Shown here piece by piece: positions 37,240 to 46,579 of a stretch of 64,000 nucleotides of DNA (position 1 is the stretch's first letter; each line of letters begins with the position of its first letter). Position numbers and translations under genes: made by a program. This stretch comes from Sphingosinicella humi (GTDB lineage Bacteria > Pseudomonadota > Alphaproteobacteria > Sphingomonadales > Sphingomonadaceae). The notes under the pieces were generated by a model. It did no database searches, was not told the DNA's origin, and saw only the letters and a list, made by a program, of their open reading frames with translations. The stretch spans positions 186,001-250,000 of the forward strand of contig NZ_QFFF01000001.1 of the NCBI RefSeq assembly GCF_003129465.1, read 5' to 3'.

Positions 37240-38072
37240 CACGCCTCCCCACCCGTTATCGCGATCGCCTGTCCGTTCACCGAGCGGCTTTCCGGTAGGC
37301 AGAGCCACAGCACGGTGCTCGCCACTTCCTCGGGCTGGATGAGGCGGCCCTGCGGATTGGTGGCGGTGAGCGCGGCGCGAGCCTCTTCCTCGCTGCGGCC
37401 GGTCTTCTCGCGGATATTGGCAATGGCGCCCGCGACGATGTCCGTCTCGACATAGCCGGGACAGACGGCGTTCACCGTCAGATGGGTCTTGGCGAACTCG
37501 GCCGCCATCGCGCGGGTGAGGCCGACGGCGCCATGCTTGGCCGCGACATAAGGCGCGATATAGGCGCCGCCCTTGAGGCCAGCGATCGAGCTGATGGTGA
37601 CGATGCGGGCCGAGGGCGCGGCGAGCAGGTCCGGCAGCGCCGCCTGGCAGCAATGGAGCAGCGCGTCGAGATTGACCGCCATCACTTGGCACCAGGCTTC
37701 GGGCGTGACCTTGGCAAAGGGCGAAGCGGCAGCGGTGCCGGCGTTGTTGACGAGAATGGTGATCGGACCGTTGGCGGCACGGGCGGCGGTGAAGGCTGCA
37801 TCGACTTCCTCCCGCTCGGTCACATCGGCGGGTGCAACGAGCACAGCCTCGTTCGTCCCGAGCGTAGTCGAGGGGCGTTTCTCGGAGTCGGTGCCAGCGC
37901 CCCTCGACTTCGCTCGGGACGAACGGATGTCGTTTGCGACTTCCTCCAGCGGGCCGCGGCGGCGGCCGACGAGGGTCAGCTTTGCCCCCTCCTCGGCCAA
38001 GACCCTGGCGATGGCGGCGCCGATGCCGGTGCCCCCGCCGGTGACGAGCGCGTGGTGGCCCCGGAGACGCAT
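37239..38072 (-). CDS. Short-chain dehydrogenase/reductase with an in-frame palindromic repeat
   Basis: Encodes 277 residues: Rossmann motif TGGGTGIGAAIARVLAEEG, NNAG in VNNAGTAAAS, catalytic Ser in IVTISSIAG and YxxxK in YVAAKHG, PG motif VCPGYVETD. Classical SDRs are about 250 residues; here about 25 extra residues (about 49-75, SSRAKSRGAGTD...STTLGTNE) follow the early LVGRRRGPLEEVAND helix and come from the palindromic repeat at 37850-37926. It sits between an aryl-CoA ligase and an aryl-CoA monooxygenase with 1-nt overlaps, so it probably oxidises a hydroxyacyl-CoA or ring-derived intermediate. Confidence 0.88.
   Translation of the reverse strand: MRLRGHHALVTGGGTGIGAAIARVLAEEGAKLTLVGRRRGPLEEVANDIRSSRAKSRGAGTDSEKRPSTTLGTNEAVLVAPADVTEREEVDAAFTAARAANGPITILVNNAGTAAASPFAKVTPEAWCQVMAVNLDALLHCCQAALPDLLAAPSARIVTISSIAGLKGGAYIAPYVAAKHGAVGLTRAMAAEFAKTHLTVNAVCPGYVETDIVAGAIANIREKTGRSEEEARAALTATNPQGRLIQPEEVASTVLWLCLPESRSVNGQAIAITGGEA
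37850..37926. repeat. Palindromic repeat (GTTCGTCCCGAG family) inserted in frame in the SDR gene
   Basis: CGTTCGTCCCGAGCGTAGTC plus GAGGGGCG and GCGCCCCTCGACTTCGCTCG plus GGACGAACGG form nearly perfect 28-nt inverted arms around a 20-nt loop. It is the same element as at 28871-28946. On the minus strand one arm is read in both genes as STTLGTNE. Confidence 0.92.
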
Positions 38073-40369
38073 CAGGCCTTCAATGCCGCTTCTTGCTCAC
38101 GCTGGAGATTGCGCGCGAGTTGAGCCTGGCCGCCGAGATATTGGGGCGGGACGTGGATCTTGCGATAATCCTGGGCCGCGGCGGCGCGCAGCGTCCACAT
38201 CGGGTCGATGAGGTGCGGCCGTGCGAGCGCCACCAGGTCGGCGCGGCCGGCGGCGAGGATCGAGTTGACGTGGTCGGTCTCGTAGATGTTGCCGACGGCC
38301 ATGGTCGAGACGCGGGCTTCGTTGCGGATCTGGTCGGCGAAGGGGGTCTGGAACATGCGGCCGTAGATCGGCTTGCACTCCGCCCAGGTCTGGCCGGCGG
38401 AGACGTCGATGAGGTCGGCGCCCTCCTCCCAGAAGGCGCGGGCGATCTCGACCGCTTCGTCGGGGGTGACGCCGAGGTCGCCCATCCAGTCATTGGCCGA
38501 GATGCGGACGGACATGGGTTTGTCCGAAGGCCAAACGGCGCGCATGGCTCGGAGCACTTCGAGCGGGAAACGGAGCCGGTTTTCGAGGCTGCCGCCATAT
38601 TCGTCGCTGCGCTTGTTGGTGAGCGGGGTGATGAAGCTGGAGAGGAGATAGCCGTGGGCGGCGTGGAGCTCGACCATGTCGAAGCCGCATTCCAGCCCCA
38701 TCTTCACCGCCGCTACGAACTGGTCGCGCACCGCGTCCATGTCGGCGCGCGTCATCGGGCGCGGCACCTGGTTGTCGGGGCTCCAGGGCACGTCTGAGGC
38801 GGCCATGACCGGCCAGTTGCCGCTCTCCAGCGGCACGTCATAGCCTTCCCAGCCGACCTTGGTCGAACCCTTGGGACCGCTATGGCCGAGCTGGAGGCAG
38901 AATTTAGCCCGGCCGTGGCTATGGACGAAATCGACGATCCGCTTCCACGCGGCGAGATGCTCTTGGCGATACAGGCCGGCGCAGCCGGGGGTGATGCGGC
39001 CCTCCGGCGAGACGCAGGTCATCTCGGTGTAAAGGAGCCCGGCGCCGCCCTGGGCGCGGGTGCCGTAATGGACGAGGTGGAAGTCGGTGGGCGTGCCGTC
39101 CCGCGCCGAATACATCGCCATCGGCGAGACGACGACGCGGTTCGCCAGCTCCAGCTCACGCAGCTTGTAGGGCGCGAACATGGGCGGGGCGGGATCGTTG
39201 ACCGGTGTGCCGACAGCCCGCGACTGGAACCAGCGCTCGACGCCCTCGAGCCAGGGTCTGTCACGCAGGCGCAGATTTTCGTGGCTGACGCGCTGCGAGC
39301 GGGTGAGCAGCGAATAGGCGAACTGGATCGGCTCGAAATGCAGGTAGCGGTCCAAGGTCTCGAACCATTCGGTCGAGTTCCGCGCGCTGTTCTGGAGCTT
39401 CAGAACCTCCAGGTTCCGCTCCGCCTGATATTCCTCCAGCGCCTTTTCGCGGGAAAGGCCGGGGCGGTTCAGCACCTGGGCAAGCTTGATCGCGTCCTCC
39501 AGCGCCAGCTTGGTGCCCGAGCCGATCGAGAAATGGGCGGTGTGGGCAGCGTCGCCCAGGAGGATGAGGTTCTTGTACGACCATTGGTCGCAGATGATGC
39601 GGCGGAAGTTGAGCCAGGCGTCGGGCCCCTTCAGATGCGCCGCGTTGGACATGAGGCTGTGGCCGCCGAGATAACGGGCGAAGATCTTCTCGCACAGGGC
39701 GATCGCTTCTCCCTGGTCCATCCGATCGAGGCCGAGTTTCGCCCAGGTGTTCGGGTCCATCTCGACGATGAAGGTCGAAAGGTCGTCGTCAAAGCGGTAG
39801 GCGTGGGCCCAGACCCAGCCGGCCTCGGTCTCCTCGAAGGCGAAGGTGAAGGCCTCGAACACCTGCCTGGTGCCGAACCAGAAGAACTTGTTCTTCCGCG
39901 TCTGGATGTCGACGCCGAAATGCTCGGCATGGCGGGTGCGGATGCGGCTGTTGGCGCCGTCGGCGGCGATAACGAGATCGTAGTCCTTCCAGTCGTCGAG
40001 ATCGGGGCTCGCCTCATGCTCGAAATGGAGGGTGACGCCGAGCTCGCGCGCCCGCGCCTGGAGGATGCTCAAAAGCCGCTTGCGGCCGATGCCGATGAAG
40101 CCGTGGCCCGACGAGCGGATCGTCTCGCCATGGATATGGACGTCGATATCGTCCCAATGGGCGAATTCGCTCTGGATGATCTCGCCGCTGACGGAATCGT
40201 TCGCCATCAGATTCTCGACCGTCTGGTCGGAGAAGACCACCCCCCAGCCGAAGGTGTCGTCCGGCCGGTTGCGTTCGAACAGGTCAATCTCGTGGCGCGG
40301 ATCGCGCAGCTTCATCGAGATGGCGAAATAAAGCCCGGCGGGACCCCCGCCCAGGCACGCGATCCGCAT
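38072..40369 (-). CDS. Bifunctional aryl-CoA monooxygenase/reductase (2-aminobenzoyl-CoA or salicylyl-CoA type)
   Basis: Encodes 765 residues. The N-terminal ~390 form a flavin monooxygenase ([36 protein letters not shown] with the FAD-binding GDAAH). The C-terminal ~365 form an old-yellow-enzyme-like reductase ([53 protein letters not shown]). This exact fusion is known as 2-aminobenzoyl-CoA monooxygenase/reductase (Azoarcus) and in salicylyl-CoA 5-hydroxylases. Start 40369 begins the flavoprotein; the open frame further upstream is a shadow. First gene of an operon with SDR and ligase. Confidence 0.92.
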   Translation of the reverse strand: MRIACLGGGPAGLYFAISMKLRDPRHEIDLFERNRPDDTFGWGVVFSDQTVENLMANDSVSGEIIQSEFAHWDDIDVHIHGETIRSSGHGFIGIGRKRLLSILQARARELGVTLHFEHEASPDLDDWKDYDLVIAADGANSRIRTRHAEHFGVDIQTRKNKFFWFGTRQVFEAFTFAFEETEAGWVWAHAYRFDDDLSTFIVEMDPNTWAKLGLDRMDQGEAIALCEKIFARYLGGHSLMSNAAHLKGPDAWLNFRRIICDQWSYKNLILLGDAAHTAHFSIGSGTKLALEDAIKLAQVLNRPGLSREKALEEYQAERNLEVLKLQNSARNSTEWFETLDRYLHFEPIQFAYSLLTRSQRVSHENLRLRDRPWLEGVERWFQSRAVGTPVNDPAPPMFAPYKLRELELANRVVVSPMAMYSARDGTPTDFHLVHYGTRAQGGAGLLYTEMTCVSPEGRITPGCAGLYRQEHLAAWKRIVDFVHSHGRAKFCLQLGHSGPKGSTKVGWEGYDVPLESGNWPVMAASDVPWSPDNQVPRPMTRADMDAVRDQFVAAVKMGLECGFDMVELHAAHGYLLSSFITPLTNKRSDEYGGSLENRLRFPLEVLRAMRAVWPSDKPMSVRISANDWMGDLGVTPDEAVEIARAFWEEGADLIDVSAGQTWAECKPIYGRMFQTPFADQIRNEARVSTMAVGNIYETDHVNSILAAGRADLVALARPHLIDPMWTLRAAAAQDYRKIHVPPQYLGGQAQLARNLQREQEAALKA

Positions 40370-40428
40370 CCAACTCTCCCTCCAGCGCAGGCGTAAAAGG
40401 CTCCGGCGGCGCTGGCAAGGGAGTGGCG

Positions 40429-41637
40429 TTATTCGTGCCGCAACGCGTCGATCGGGTTGAGTGAGGCGGCGCGCCGCGCCGGGAAATAGCCGAAGACGAT
40501 GCCGATCAGCGCCGAGAAGAGGAAGGCGACGATATTGATCTGCGGATCGAACAGGAACGGCACCTGGATGAGCGGCGCCACCACCATCGTCGCGACCAGC
40601 GCCAAGGCGAGGCCGATGAGCCCCCCGAGGCAGGCCAACACGACCGCCTCGACCAGGAACTGCAGCAGCACCTCCCGCGCGACGGCGCCGATGGCGAGGC
40701 GGATGCCGATCTCGCGCGTCCGCTCCGTCACCGAGACAAGCATGATGTTCATGATGCCGATGCCGCCCACCAGCAGGCTGACGGCGGCCACCGCCCCCAT
40801 GACCATGGTGAGGATGCGCGTCGTGCCGGACAGGGTCTCTGCGATCTGCTGCGTGTCGGTGACTCGGAAATTGTCCGGTTCGCCGCGGCCGATGCCGCGC
40901 CGCTCGCGGAGCAGGTCCTCGATCGAACGCTGCACGGTCGCCGTCTCGTAGGCCGGATTCACGGCGACGGTGATATTCTCGATCTCGCGGTTGCCAGTGA
41001 AGCGGCGTTGCACCGCCTTGATCGGCATCAGCACCGTGTCGTCCTGGTCGCCGCCGAAGCCGGACTGGCCGCGCCGGGACAGCGTGCCGATCACCTCGCA
41101 GGCGACGTCGCCGAGGCGGAAGCGCTCGCCGAGCGGGTTTTGGCGGCCGAAGAGATTGTCGCGCACCGTCGCGCCGATGATGCAGACGGCGCGGCCGCTC
41201 TGTTCCTCGGCGTCGGTGAAGGTGCGGCCGGAGTCGAGCGGCCATTGCTGCGCGGTCAGATAGTCGCCGGTCGTGCCGTTCACCGTCGTCGACCAGTTGG
41301 CGGCGTTGCGTACCGCGGTGGTCGAGGCCTGGGCGCGCGGCGCGACGGCGCTGACGCCGACCACCTGGCCGCGGATCGCCTCGACATCCGCTTCATCGAA
41401 ATTGGGCGGACGCGGACCGCCTCCACCTCGCCCGAACCCCTGCCCCGGCCGGATGGTGAGAATGTTGGAGCCGAGGCTCGAAATCTGGTCCGACACAGCC
41501 TGGGTCGCGCCGTTGCCGAGCGTGACCATCGTCACGACGGCGGCGACGCCGATGACGATGCCGAGGATAGTGAGGAACGAGCGCAACAGATGACGCCGTA
41601 TCTCGCGAATGGCGAGGATGATGGTGGTGCCGAACAT
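40429..41637 (-). CDS. macB: MacB-type ABC transporter permease (FtsX-like)
   Basis: Encodes 402 residues: one N-terminal membrane helix, a large periplasmic MacB_PCD domain (about 40-240) and three C-terminal helices with the FtsX signature, ending [19 protein letters not shown]. In MacB proper the ATPase is fused to this part; here it is a separate gene 131 nt upstream. It works with the ATPase, adaptor and outer-membrane channel of the same operon to drive substrates such as macrolides, peptides or lipids through a periplasmic tunnel. Confidence 0.88.
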   Translation of the reverse strand: MFGTTIILAIREIRRHLLRSFLTILGIVIGVAAVVTMVTLGNGATQAVSDQISSLGSNILTIRPGQGFGRGGGGPRPPNFDEADVEAIRGQVVGVSAVAPRAQASTTAVRNAANWSTTVNGTTGDYLTAQQWPLDSGRTFTDAEEQSGRAVCIIGATVRDNLFGRQNPLGERFRLGDVACEVIGTLSRRGQSGFGGDQDDTVLMPIKAVQRRFTGNREIENITVAVNPAYETATVQRSIEDLLRERRGIGRGEPDNFRVTDTQQIAETLSGTTRILTMVMGAVAAVSLLVGGIGIMNIMLVSVTERTREIGIRLAIGAVAREVLLQFLVEAVVLACLGGLIGLALALVATMVVAPLIQVPFLFDPQINIVAFLFSALIGIVFGYFPARRAASLNPIDALRHE

Positions 41638-41639
41638 CT

Positions 41640-41760
41640 AGCCCTCGCCTCCCGCTCGCGCGAGGGGCCGGGGGAGGGAATGTCGTGTGCGGATCGAGAG
41701 GGAACCGGCCCACAGCCCCTCCCCTAGCCCCTCCCGCAAGCGGGAGGGGGATTGGATTGC
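41640..41760. repeat. Palindromic repeat rich in CCCTCCCGC/GCGGGAGGG
   Basis: CCCTCGCCTCCCGCTCGCGC with GAGGGGCCGGGGGAGGG at one end and CCCCTCCCCTAGCCCCTCCC with GCAAGCGGGAGGGGG at the other. It lies between the separate ATPase and permease genes of the efflux operon, so a strong hairpin there may lower permease expression. Confidence 0.6.
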
Positions 41761-41768
41761 CACCCCCC

Positions 41769-42464
41769 TCACGCCGCGATCCTTTCGTCTACCCGCTCGA
41801 CCAGACCATCCTTGAAGTGGACGATGGTGCGGGCATAGGCGGCCATGTCGGGTTCGTGAGTGACCATGAGGACGGTGATGCCGCTCCGGTTGAGGTCGGC
41901 GAGCAGTTCCATGATTTCCACCGAGCGTTCGCTGTCGAGATTGCCGGTCGGCTCGTCGGCGAGGAGCACGTCGGGGCTGGTGACGATGGCGCGGGCGATG
42001 GCGACCCGCTGCTGCTGGCCGCCCGAAAGCTCGGCCGGCGTATGATCCCACCAATCTGCGAGGCCGACCTTGTCGAGCGCGGCCATTCCGGCCTCGTGCC
42101 GCCTGGCCTTGTCCTCGCCCCGATAGAGCAGAGGCAACTCGACATTTTCGAGCGCGGTGGTGCGCGCGAGGAGATTGAAACCCTGAAAGACGAAGCCGAG
42201 ATAGCGGCGGCGGAGCAGCGCCCGCTGGTCGCGGTCGAGCCGCTCGACATGATGGCCCTTGAACAGAAACTCGCCCGTCGTCGGCACGTCGAGGCAGCCG
42301 AGGATGTTCATCGTCGTCGACTTGCCGGAACCGGACGCGCCCATGATCGCGACGAAATCGCCCCGCCCGATGTCGAGATCGATGCCCTTCAGCGCCTGGA
42401 AGGCGGTCGGGCCGCTGCCGTAGGTCTTGGTGACCCCGCGAAGGGAGATCAGGGTCTCGTTCAT
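41769..42464 (-). CDS. MacB/LolD-type ABC transporter ATP-binding protein
   Basis: Encodes 231 residues. Walker A is GASGSGKST, the Q-loop is in VFQGFNLL, the signature is [14 protein letters not shown], Walker B is [12 protein letters not shown] and the H-loop is VTHEPDMA. It powers the permease encoded downstream as a mechanotransmission-type exporter. Its start overlaps the adaptor gene stop by 4 nt. Confidence 0.94.
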   Translation of the reverse strand: MNETLISLRGVTKTYGSGPTAFQALKGIDLDIGRGDFVAIMGASGSGKSTTMNILGCLDVPTTGEFLFKGHHVERLDRDQRALLRRRYLGFVFQGFNLLARTTALENVELPLLYRGEDKARRHEAGMAALDKVGLADWWDHTPAELSGGQQQRVAIARAIVTSPDVLLADEPTGNLDSERSVEIMELLADLNRSGITVLMVTHEPDMAAYARTIVHFKDGLVERVDERIAA

Positions 42465-43819
42465 TCCCGCGGCGCCGCCAGCCTTCCGGTGATCACTTTC
42501 ATCCCGGGCTTCAGACCCTCGCCGCGGACCGCGGTGCGGCGGCCGTCCGACGCGCCGGTGGTGACTTCGATCGGCTGCGGCTGGCCGTCCTCGCCGAGAA
42601 TGTAGACGGTCTGGCGGCTGCCCCGCCCGATCGTGACCTGCGCGTCATTGCCGCCCCGGCCGCCGCGGCCGCGGCGCGGCACCAGCACGCTGGTCACCCC
42701 GCCTTTCTCGCCCCGCGAGGCTCGCGCGGCTTCCCGCTCCGGCGAGAAGCGGAGCGCCGCATTGGGGACGAGCATCTGCGCCCGCTCCTCTGACGTGACG
42801 ATGTCCGCCGTCGCGGTCATGCCGGGCCTCAGATCGAGGTCCGGATTCTGCACCGACAGCACGGCGGTGTAGGCGACGACATTTCCGGCCGAACTGTTCG
42901 TGGACGCGGTTGCGTCCGTATTCGCCCCGAGGTCGACGCGAACGATCTCGGCCGGGAACCGCCGGCCCGGGAAGGCGTCGACTGTGAAGGTGGCGCGCTG
43001 GCCCGCCTTCACTTGGCCGACATCGGCCTCGTCGACCTTCACCTCGAGCTGCATCTGCGCCAGATCCTCGGCGATGGTGAACAGCACCGGCGCCTGGAAG
43101 GAGGCGGCGACGGTCTGGCCCGGATCGATCTGGCGCGAAAGCACGACCCCCGTGACGGGCGAATAGATGGTCGCCTTGGAAAGATTGGTCTGGGCGGACG
43201 AAAGCGCGGCGCGGGCCTGCGCGACCTGGGCGTTCGCGGCGCGAACCGCGGCCTGGGCCCGCTGGTTTTCGGCACGGCCCGTGTCGAGCTCGGTCTGGGA
43301 CGGCACCTTGCCGCCCGAGAGCCGATAGACCTCCTCGAGGCGATTGAGGTTGGCGCGCGCCTGCACCGCCGAGGCCTGGGCCTGCGCCACCTGCGCCTGC
43401 GCGGAGGCAAGCGCCGCCTGGTTCTGGACGATCGTGTCGCGGAGGCGGGACGTATCGAGGCGGGCGAGCGGCTGGCCGCGCGTGACCCGGTCGTTATTCT
43501 CGACATAGACGTCGGTGACGAGCCCGGACTGTTCCGAGCCGACCTCGACCTTGTTGGTCGGCTGGAGGTTGCCGGTCGCGGAGACGGTGACGGTAAGGCC
43601 GCCGCGCTGCACCTCGGCCGTGGCATAGCCGGCCTCTGCCTCGCCCGTGAAGAGACGGGCGATCACAAGCAGGAGGATGACGAGGCCGATCGCCGCCGCG
43701 ATCCACGCGGGGCGCTTCCACCACGGCCGCTCAGCCGTGACGCCGAGGAATTCGTCGAGGCCCGCCGGAGAGGCGGCGCCGCTGGCGGCGTCGGGGCTGG
43801 GGTGGGTCACATCGTTCAT
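42461..43819 (-). CDS. macA: Periplasmic adaptor (MacA/HlyD family) of the efflux system
   Basis: Encodes 452 residues: a single membrane helix (IAAAIGLVILLLVIARLF), a split lipoyl domain, a long alpha-helical hairpin with heptads (ALASAQAQVAQAQASAVQAR ... LSSAQTNLSKA), a beta-barrel (PGRRFPAEIVRVDLG) and a membrane-proximal C-terminal domain. It bridges the MacB-type permease to the TolC-like channel. Start 43819 (MNDVTHPS) overlaps the stop of the channel gene (ATGA). Confidence 0.92.
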   Translation of the reverse strand: MNDVTHPSPDAASGAASPAGLDEFLGVTAERPWWKRPAWIAAAIGLVILLLVIARLFTGEAEAGYATAEVQRGGLTVTVSATGNLQPTNKVEVGSEQSGLVTDVYVENNDRVTRGQPLARLDTSRLRDTIVQNQAALASAQAQVAQAQASAVQARANLNRLEEVYRLSGGKVPSQTELDTGRAENQRAQAAVRAANAQVAQARAALSSAQTNLSKATIYSPVTGVVLSRQIDPGQTVAASFQAPVLFTIAEDLAQMQLEVKVDEADVGQVKAGQRATFTVDAFPGRRFPAEIVRVDLGANTDATASTNSSAGNVVAYTAVLSVQNPDLDLRPGMTATADIVTSEERAQMLVPNAALRFSPEREAARASRGEKGGVTSVLVPRRGRGGRGGNDAQVTIGRGSRQTVYILGEDGQPQPIEVTTGASDGRRTAVRGEGLKPGMKVITGRLAAPRE

Positions 43820-45225
43820 GCGTTCGTTCCGATCTCGGGGGTCGCCAGCGGGTCCCATCCCCCGCCCAACGCGCCATAAAGCTGAATCAGGGCGAGCGCT
43901 TGCTCGGCCCGGCTGGAATCGATGCCGTCACGGGCCGATAGCAATGAGCGCTCCGCCTCCAGCAGGGTCTGGAAATCGGTGAGGCCGGCTCGATACTGGC
44001 TTCGGGCGAGGATGGCGGTGTTGTTCGCGGCCTCGAGCGCGACGGCGAACTGTTCCTGGCGGCGCTGCGCGGCATCGAGGGCGAGGAGGCCATTCTCCAC
44101 ATCTTCAAGCGCGACCAGTACCGACTGGCGATAGCTGGCGAGCGCCGCCTCCGCCGCCGCTTCCTGCGAGCGGACCTGGGAGCGCAGCCGGCCGCCCTCG
44201 AACAGGCTCTGGCTGAGGCCGCCGAAGATGCCGCCGGTGATGACGTCGACCAGCCCGCCGAGCGAGACGGCCGAGCTGCCGATGTTCCCGGTCAGGCGGA
44301 GGCCCGGATAAAGCTGCGCCTCGGCGACGCCGATCCGCGCCGTCTGCGCCGCTAGCGTGCGTTCGGCCGCGCGGACGTCGGGGCGCTGGCGAAGCGTGTC
44401 CGCGGGGATGCCGACGGCGATGCTGTCGGGGCCGGTGGGGATGGTCCGCGGCTCCCTGAGGGCGGCGGTCAGCGCGCCCGGCGCCTGGCCGGTGAGCACC
44501 GCCAGCCTGTAGGTCGCGCTGGCGAAATCGCGTTCTATTCCCGGGATGGAGGCGGCGGTCTGTGCCCGCTGCGCCCTTGCCTGCTCCTGATCCTGCGAGG
44601 AGACCAGCCCCGCCTGCACGCGCCAGCCGGCGATCTCCAGATTCTCGTCGGCGATGGCGAGCGTGTCCCGGGCCGTCTCCAGCCGCTGCTGGGCGAGCCG
44701 CGCCTGGATGTAGTTGGTCGCGACGTCGCCGATGATCGCCACCTGTACCGCCGCCAGGTCGAATACCGCGCCCTCGGCGTCCGCCTCGGCCGCCTCGACC
44801 CCGCGACGGATCCCACCGAACAGGTCAACCTCCCAGGCGGCGTCCGCGCCCAGGGAGAAGCTGCTGCGATCCTCGCCGTCGCTGTCGAAATTCCGGCCCG
44901 CCCCGGCCGAAGCGCCGACGCTGGGCAGGGCGCCGGCGCGCGCCTGGACGACCCCCTCCCGCGCCTGGCGTAGCCGTGCCGAGGCGACGGCGAGATCGAG
45001 ATTCTGCGTGACGGCCTGCTGGACCAGCTCGTTCAGCACCGGATCGTCGAAGCGAGTCCACCAGTGGGCGAGCTCCTCGGGCGATCCGGGCGTCGCTTCC
45101 ACCGAATAATAGCTCGCCGGGACGTTCAGCGCGCGAGCGCCCGGCGCGCCGTAATCGGGCCCGACCGTGGCACAGGCTGAAAGCGGGATCGCGAGAAACG
45201 CCGCGAGGGACACAAGCCTCTTCAT
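43816..45225 (-). CDS. NodT-family outer-membrane efflux lipoprotein (TolC-like)
   Basis: Encodes 469 residues. The signal peptide ends in IPLSAC, a lipobox giving an N-terminal lipid anchor. Two tandem OEP repeats follow, with helical barrels such as LVQQAVTQNLDLAVASARLR and LRQRPDVRAAERTLAAQTAR, the conserved RPDVRxAE of RND-type channels. It is the exit duct of the MacAB-type pump encoded downstream. Start 45225 (MKRLVSLAAF) is chosen because the signal peptide starts there. Confidence 0.92.
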   Translation of the reverse strand: MKRLVSLAAFLAIPLSACATVGPDYGAPGARALNVPASYYSVEATPGSPEELAHWWTRFDDPVLNELVQQAVTQNLDLAVASARLRQAREGVVQARAGALPSVGASAGAGRNFDSDGEDRSSFSLGADAAWEVDLFGGIRRGVEAAEADAEGAVFDLAAVQVAIIGDVATNYIQARLAQQRLETARDTLAIADENLEIAGWRVQAGLVSSQDQEQARAQRAQTAASIPGIERDFASATYRLAVLTGQAPGALTAALREPRTIPTGPDSIAVGIPADTLRQRPDVRAAERTLAAQTARIGVAEAQLYPGLRLTGNIGSSAVSLGGLVDVITGGIFGGLSQSLFEGGRLRSQVRSQEAAAEAALASYRQSVLVALEDVENGLLALDAAQRRQEQFAVALEAANNTAILARSQYRAGLTDFQTLLEAERSLLSARDGIDSSRAEQALALIQLYGALGGGWDPLATPEIGTNA

Positions 45226-45371
45226 CCTTGACGCCCTACCATCCCGAGCCATGAACTCCCGCTGAAGCGAGATTTCTCCCGGATGAATCGATTGCACACT
45301 CTTGCCGGGTAGCGAAGCGCGATTGCAGGACCTATCAACGCCGGGCCGTGAATATTGGAAGGAATGACCGC

Positions 45372-46571
45372 GTGACGAAGGGAATAGGAGGCTCGACCGC
45401 CGCAGCCGAACTGCAAGCGCTGGTGCCCTGGTCCGACGTCGCGCCCGCCATCGCCACGTCGGAACGCGAGGGTCGGCTCGAAAAGGCGCGCCGCCTGCTG
45501 GCCAACAGCGGCGCCGACGCGCTGCTGATCGGCGCGGGCGCGAGCCTGCGCTATTTTGCCGGCGTGCCCTGGGGCGCGAGCGAGCGGCTGGTCGCGATGC
45601 TGCTGCCGCGCACCGGAAAGCCCATCATCATCTGCCCGCGATTCGAGCTCGGCACGCTCGAGGCCGATCTCGCTGTCGAGGCGGACATCCGCCTGTGGGA
45701 GGAGGATGAGAGTCCGTCGGCGCTGCTCGCCGACGCGTTGCGCGATCGGCAGGTGGCGACGCTGGCCGTCGATCCCGCCATGGCCTTCCTGTTCGTCGAC
45801 CGTATCCGCAAGGCCGCGCACTCGGTCGAGCTGGTCGACGGCTCCGGCGCCATCGACGGCTGCCGGATGCTCAAATCACCCGCCGAGCTGGCGCTGATGG
45901 CTCAGGCCAAGGCGATGACCTTGGAGGTGCAGCGCCGCGCGGCCCTCATCCTGCGCGAGGGGATCACCGCCACCGAAGTCCGCCGCTTCATCGACGAGGC
46001 GCACCGGGCGCTGGGCGCCTCGGGCAGCAGCTTCTGCATCGTCCAGTTCGGCCGTTCGACCGCCTTCCCGCACGGGCTCCCCGGGGAAAGCTATCTCCAT
46101 GAAGGCGATGTGGTGCTGATCGACACCGGCTGCACCATCGAGGGCTATAACAGCGACATCACCCGCACCTATGTGTTCGGCGAGGCGAGCGACGAGCAGC
46201 GCTCCATGTGGACGCTGGAACAGGAGGCGCAGCAGGCGGCCTTCGACGCGGCTCGGCCAGGCGTTCCCTGCGAAGAGGTGGATGCCGCCGCGCGCGCCGT
46301 GCTGGAGCGGGCGGGCCTGGGGCCGGACTACAAGCTTCCCGGCCTGCCCCACCGCACCGGCCACGGCATCGGCCTCTCGATCCACGAGCCCTGCTATCTC
46401 GTCAGGGGCGACCTGACGCCGCTCGCGCCGGGCATGTGCTTCTCCAACGAGCCGATGATCGTGGTGCCGGACCGCTTCGGCATCCGGCTTGAGGATCACT
46501 TCCATGTCACCGAGGACGGCGCCGCCTGGTTCACCCGCCCCTCGCCGTCGATCGACGCGCCGTTCGGGTGA
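45372..46571 (+). CDS. M24-family metallopeptidase (Xaa-Pro aminopeptidase/dipeptidase type)
   Basis: Encodes 399 residues: a creatinase-like N-terminal domain (about 1-165) and a pita-bread catalytic domain with all five metal ligands visible: Asp in LIDTGCT, Asp in NSDITRTY, His in GHGIGLSIHE, Glu in SNEPMIV and Glu in RLEDHFHV. It releases the residue preceding proline from peptides; no signal peptide, so cytoplasmic. Start GTG 45372 has GGAAGGA upstream; a GTG at 45348 has none. Confidence 0.87.
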   Translation: MTKGIGGSTAAAELQALVPWSDVAPAIATSEREGRLEKARRLLANSGADALLIGAGASLRYFAGVPWGASERLVAMLLPRTGKPIIICPRFELGTLEADLAVEADIRLWEEDESPSALLADALRDRQVATLAVDPAMAFLFVDRIRKAAHSVELVDGSGAIDGCRMLKSPAELALMAQAKAMTLEVQRRAALILREGITATEVRRFIDEAHRALGASGSSFCIVQFGRSTAFPHGLPGESYLHEGDVVLIDTGCTIEGYNSDITRTYVFGEASDEQRSMWTLEQEAQQAAFDAARPGVPCEEVDAAARAVLERAGLGPDYKLPGLPHRTGHGIGLSIHEPCYLVRGDLTPLAPGMCFSNEPMIVVPDRFGIRLEDHFHVTEDGAAWFTRPSPSIDAPFG

Positions 46572-46579
46572 CGGCGGCC

